Shown: piece by piece, positions 63,007 through 64,000 of the stretch
Position numbering within the stretch: position 1 is the first letter of the stretch
Layout of the letters: each line of letters starts with the position of its first letter
Assembly (NCBI GenBank): GCA_963836265.1
Contig: CAWIIO010000006.1
Span: forward strand, 620,001-684,000
Reading direction: 5' to 3'
Source of the DNA: CAIWHR01 sp963836265
GTDB taxonomy: Bacteria > Pseudomonadota > Gammaproteobacteria > Burkholderiales > Casimicrobiaceae
DNA: 64,000 nucleotides
The notes under the pieces: generated by a model
The model's input: only the letters and a program-made list of their open reading frames with translations
What the model was told of the DNA's origin: nothing
The model's database searches: none
Position numbers and translations under genes: made by a program

Positions 63007-64000
63007 GTGCCGCGAGCCGGACGGGCCACGACGGCATCAGCGGTCCGCCAGCCGTCGGCGTGGACGTCGCTGCTCGTGCTCGCGCTTGCCGCGTGCGGTT
63101 CCGGTGAACAGCGCCCTATCCAGGGCTACATCGAAGGCGAATACCTGCGCGTCGCCGCGCCTTTCGCCGGTACCCTGCAACAACTTTCGGCGAGACGCGG
63201 GTCCGAGGTGACGGCCGGCGCGCCGCTGTTCGCGCTCGAGCGGGAGAACGAGACTGCGGCGCGGCGTGAAGCCGAGGAGCGTTTGCGCAGTGCCGAGGCA
63301 CGGCTCGCCGACATGCAGACGGGCAAACGACCGCCCGAGGTCCGGGTCGTTGCCGAACAGCTGCGGCAGGCGCGAGCCGCACGCGATCTTTCACTTGCCA
63401 ATCTCAAGCGACAGCAGAAGCTCTACAGCGACGGCTTCGTCAGCAGCGCCACGCTCGACGACGCCCGGACCGCGGCCAAACGCGACGAAGCCCGGGTGGC
63501 GGAGCTCGAGGCGAACGTGACGACGCAAGAGCTGCCGGCGCGCCCCGACGAAATCCGCGCCGCGGAAGCTGACGCGAAAGCCGCGCGTGAAGTGCTTGCG
63601 CAGAACGACTGGCGGCTCGCGCAGCGCGCGATCGCGGCCCCGGCGACGGGGCTCGTCCATGACACGTACTACAACCCGGGTGATTTCGTCCCGGCGGGAA
63701 GTCCTGTGGTCAGCATCCTGCCGCCCTCCAACGTGAAGGCGCGTTTCTATGTTCCCGAGCCCGAGCTCGCGCGACTTAAGGCCGGAACGCGGGTCACACT
63801 CGCCTGCGACGGTTGCGTGGCGCCGATCGCCGCCACGATCGACTTCGTATCGGACAAGGCCGAGTTCACGCCGCCGGTGCTCTACTCGAAGGACAGCCGC
63901 GCGAAGCTTGTGTTCCTGGTCGAAGCCCGCCCGGCACCGACCGACGCCATCAAGCTCAAACCGGGACAGCCCGTCGACGTCACGCTGCCTCCCGGGCCGA
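63007..64000 (+). CDS. HlyD-family periplasmic adaptor lipoprotein, 3' end outside window
   Basis: 331 residues are visible of a membrane fusion protein of the YbhG/YhiI kind. The GTG start is followed by a signal ending in the lipobox LVLALAACGSG (Cys30). The lipoyl-like domain begins GYIEGEYLRVAAPFAGTLQQ. A long coiled coil rich in Arg, Ala and Glu follows (about 70-190), then the second half AIAAPATGLVHDTYYNPGDF. An ABC transporter gene would be expected downstream, beyond the window. Confidence 0.92.
   Translation, partial: MPRAGRATTASAVRQPSAWTSLLVLALAACGSGEQRPIQGYIEGEYLRVAAPFAGTLQQLSARRGSEVTAGAPLFALERENETAARREAEERLRSAEARLADMQTGKRPPEVRVVAEQLRQARAARDLSLANLKRQQKLYSDGFVSSATLDDARTAAKRDEARVAELEANVTTQELPARPDEIRAAEADAKAAREVLAQNDWRLAQRAIAAPATGLVHDTYYNPGDFVPAGSPVVSILPPSNVKARFYVPEPELARLKAGTRVTLACDGCVAPIAATIDFVSDKAEFTPPVLYSKDSRAKLVFLVEARPAPTDAIKLKPGQPVDVTLPPGP

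Noticed and set aside
1..64000. tRNA or rRNA genes, CRISPR arrays, toxin-antitoxin or restriction systems
   Set aside because: No cloverleaf-like sequence, regularly spaced repeat array, or recognisable protein of these systems was seen.

Overview
The window is high-GC DNA that reads as a betaproteobacterium, probably near the Burkholderiales. The best support is the leuS-lptE-holA block (54.5-59.0 kb). This is inference from gene content; there is no rRNA or other marker to settle it. I saw no tRNA, rRNA or CRISPR array.

Left flank (1-16.5 kb), compact and catabolic. On the minus strand an aminotransferase of the serine/alanine-glyoxylate type is followed by a TRAP transporter (dctP, dctQ, dctM), then a crotonase-fold enzyme and a CaiB/BaiF CoA-transferase that leaves the window. 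An IS4-family element now separates dctM from the crotonase gene, and the original junction can be rebuilt from the flanks. Divergent from this is a large YdiJ-like FAD/Fe-S 2-hydroxyacid dehydrogenase. An orphan SAF-domain protein, an RraA-type aldolase and a PA0069-type radical SAM protein follow, then OsmC, an O-acetylhomoserine sulfhydrylase, an alpha/beta hydrolase and a DUF2189 membrane protein.

Middle (16.5-49.5 kb), accessory and gene-poor. A LysR regulator faces a five-gene set (Tat-exported hydrolase, acetyltransferase, cyclophilin-like protein, zinc alcohol dehydrogenase, cupin). Next come an IS1182-type element sitting inside a repeat, a broken hydrolase-cyclase fusion, a lone peptide-binding protein, and a second copy of the same repeat (131 bp identical). 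Then come an arylsulfatase, a decayed IS1182 relative, a trypsin-like protein lacking its histidine, a PGAP1-like lipase, an S53 peptidase with a clear terminator, a lipoprotein, an esterase, an Asp-box protein of unknown family, an IS3 element with a TAA target duplication, a secreted fibre-like protein with a peptidase S74 chaperone domain, and a DegP-type protease. The gaps between these genes share degenerate short motifs (GCGGMCGTTC and its complement) that I did not notice in the flanks.

Right flank (49.5-64 kb), mostly housekeeping: a thioredoxin-like protein, GNAT, rsmE, an ABC exporter that has lost its last membrane helices and carries a nonsense codon, a phospholipase D-like protein, holA, lptE, leuS, a GDT1-family manganese exporter, a DsbD-type reductase, a periplasmic redoxin and the start of an HlyD-type lipoprotein.

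Several genes are broken by single-base changes, some in homopolymer runs, so part of this decay could be sequencing error. No classical defence system or obviously new multi-gene machine is visible. The strongest candidates for something undescribed are the repeat family of the middle region, the S74 fibre protein and the Asp-box protein.
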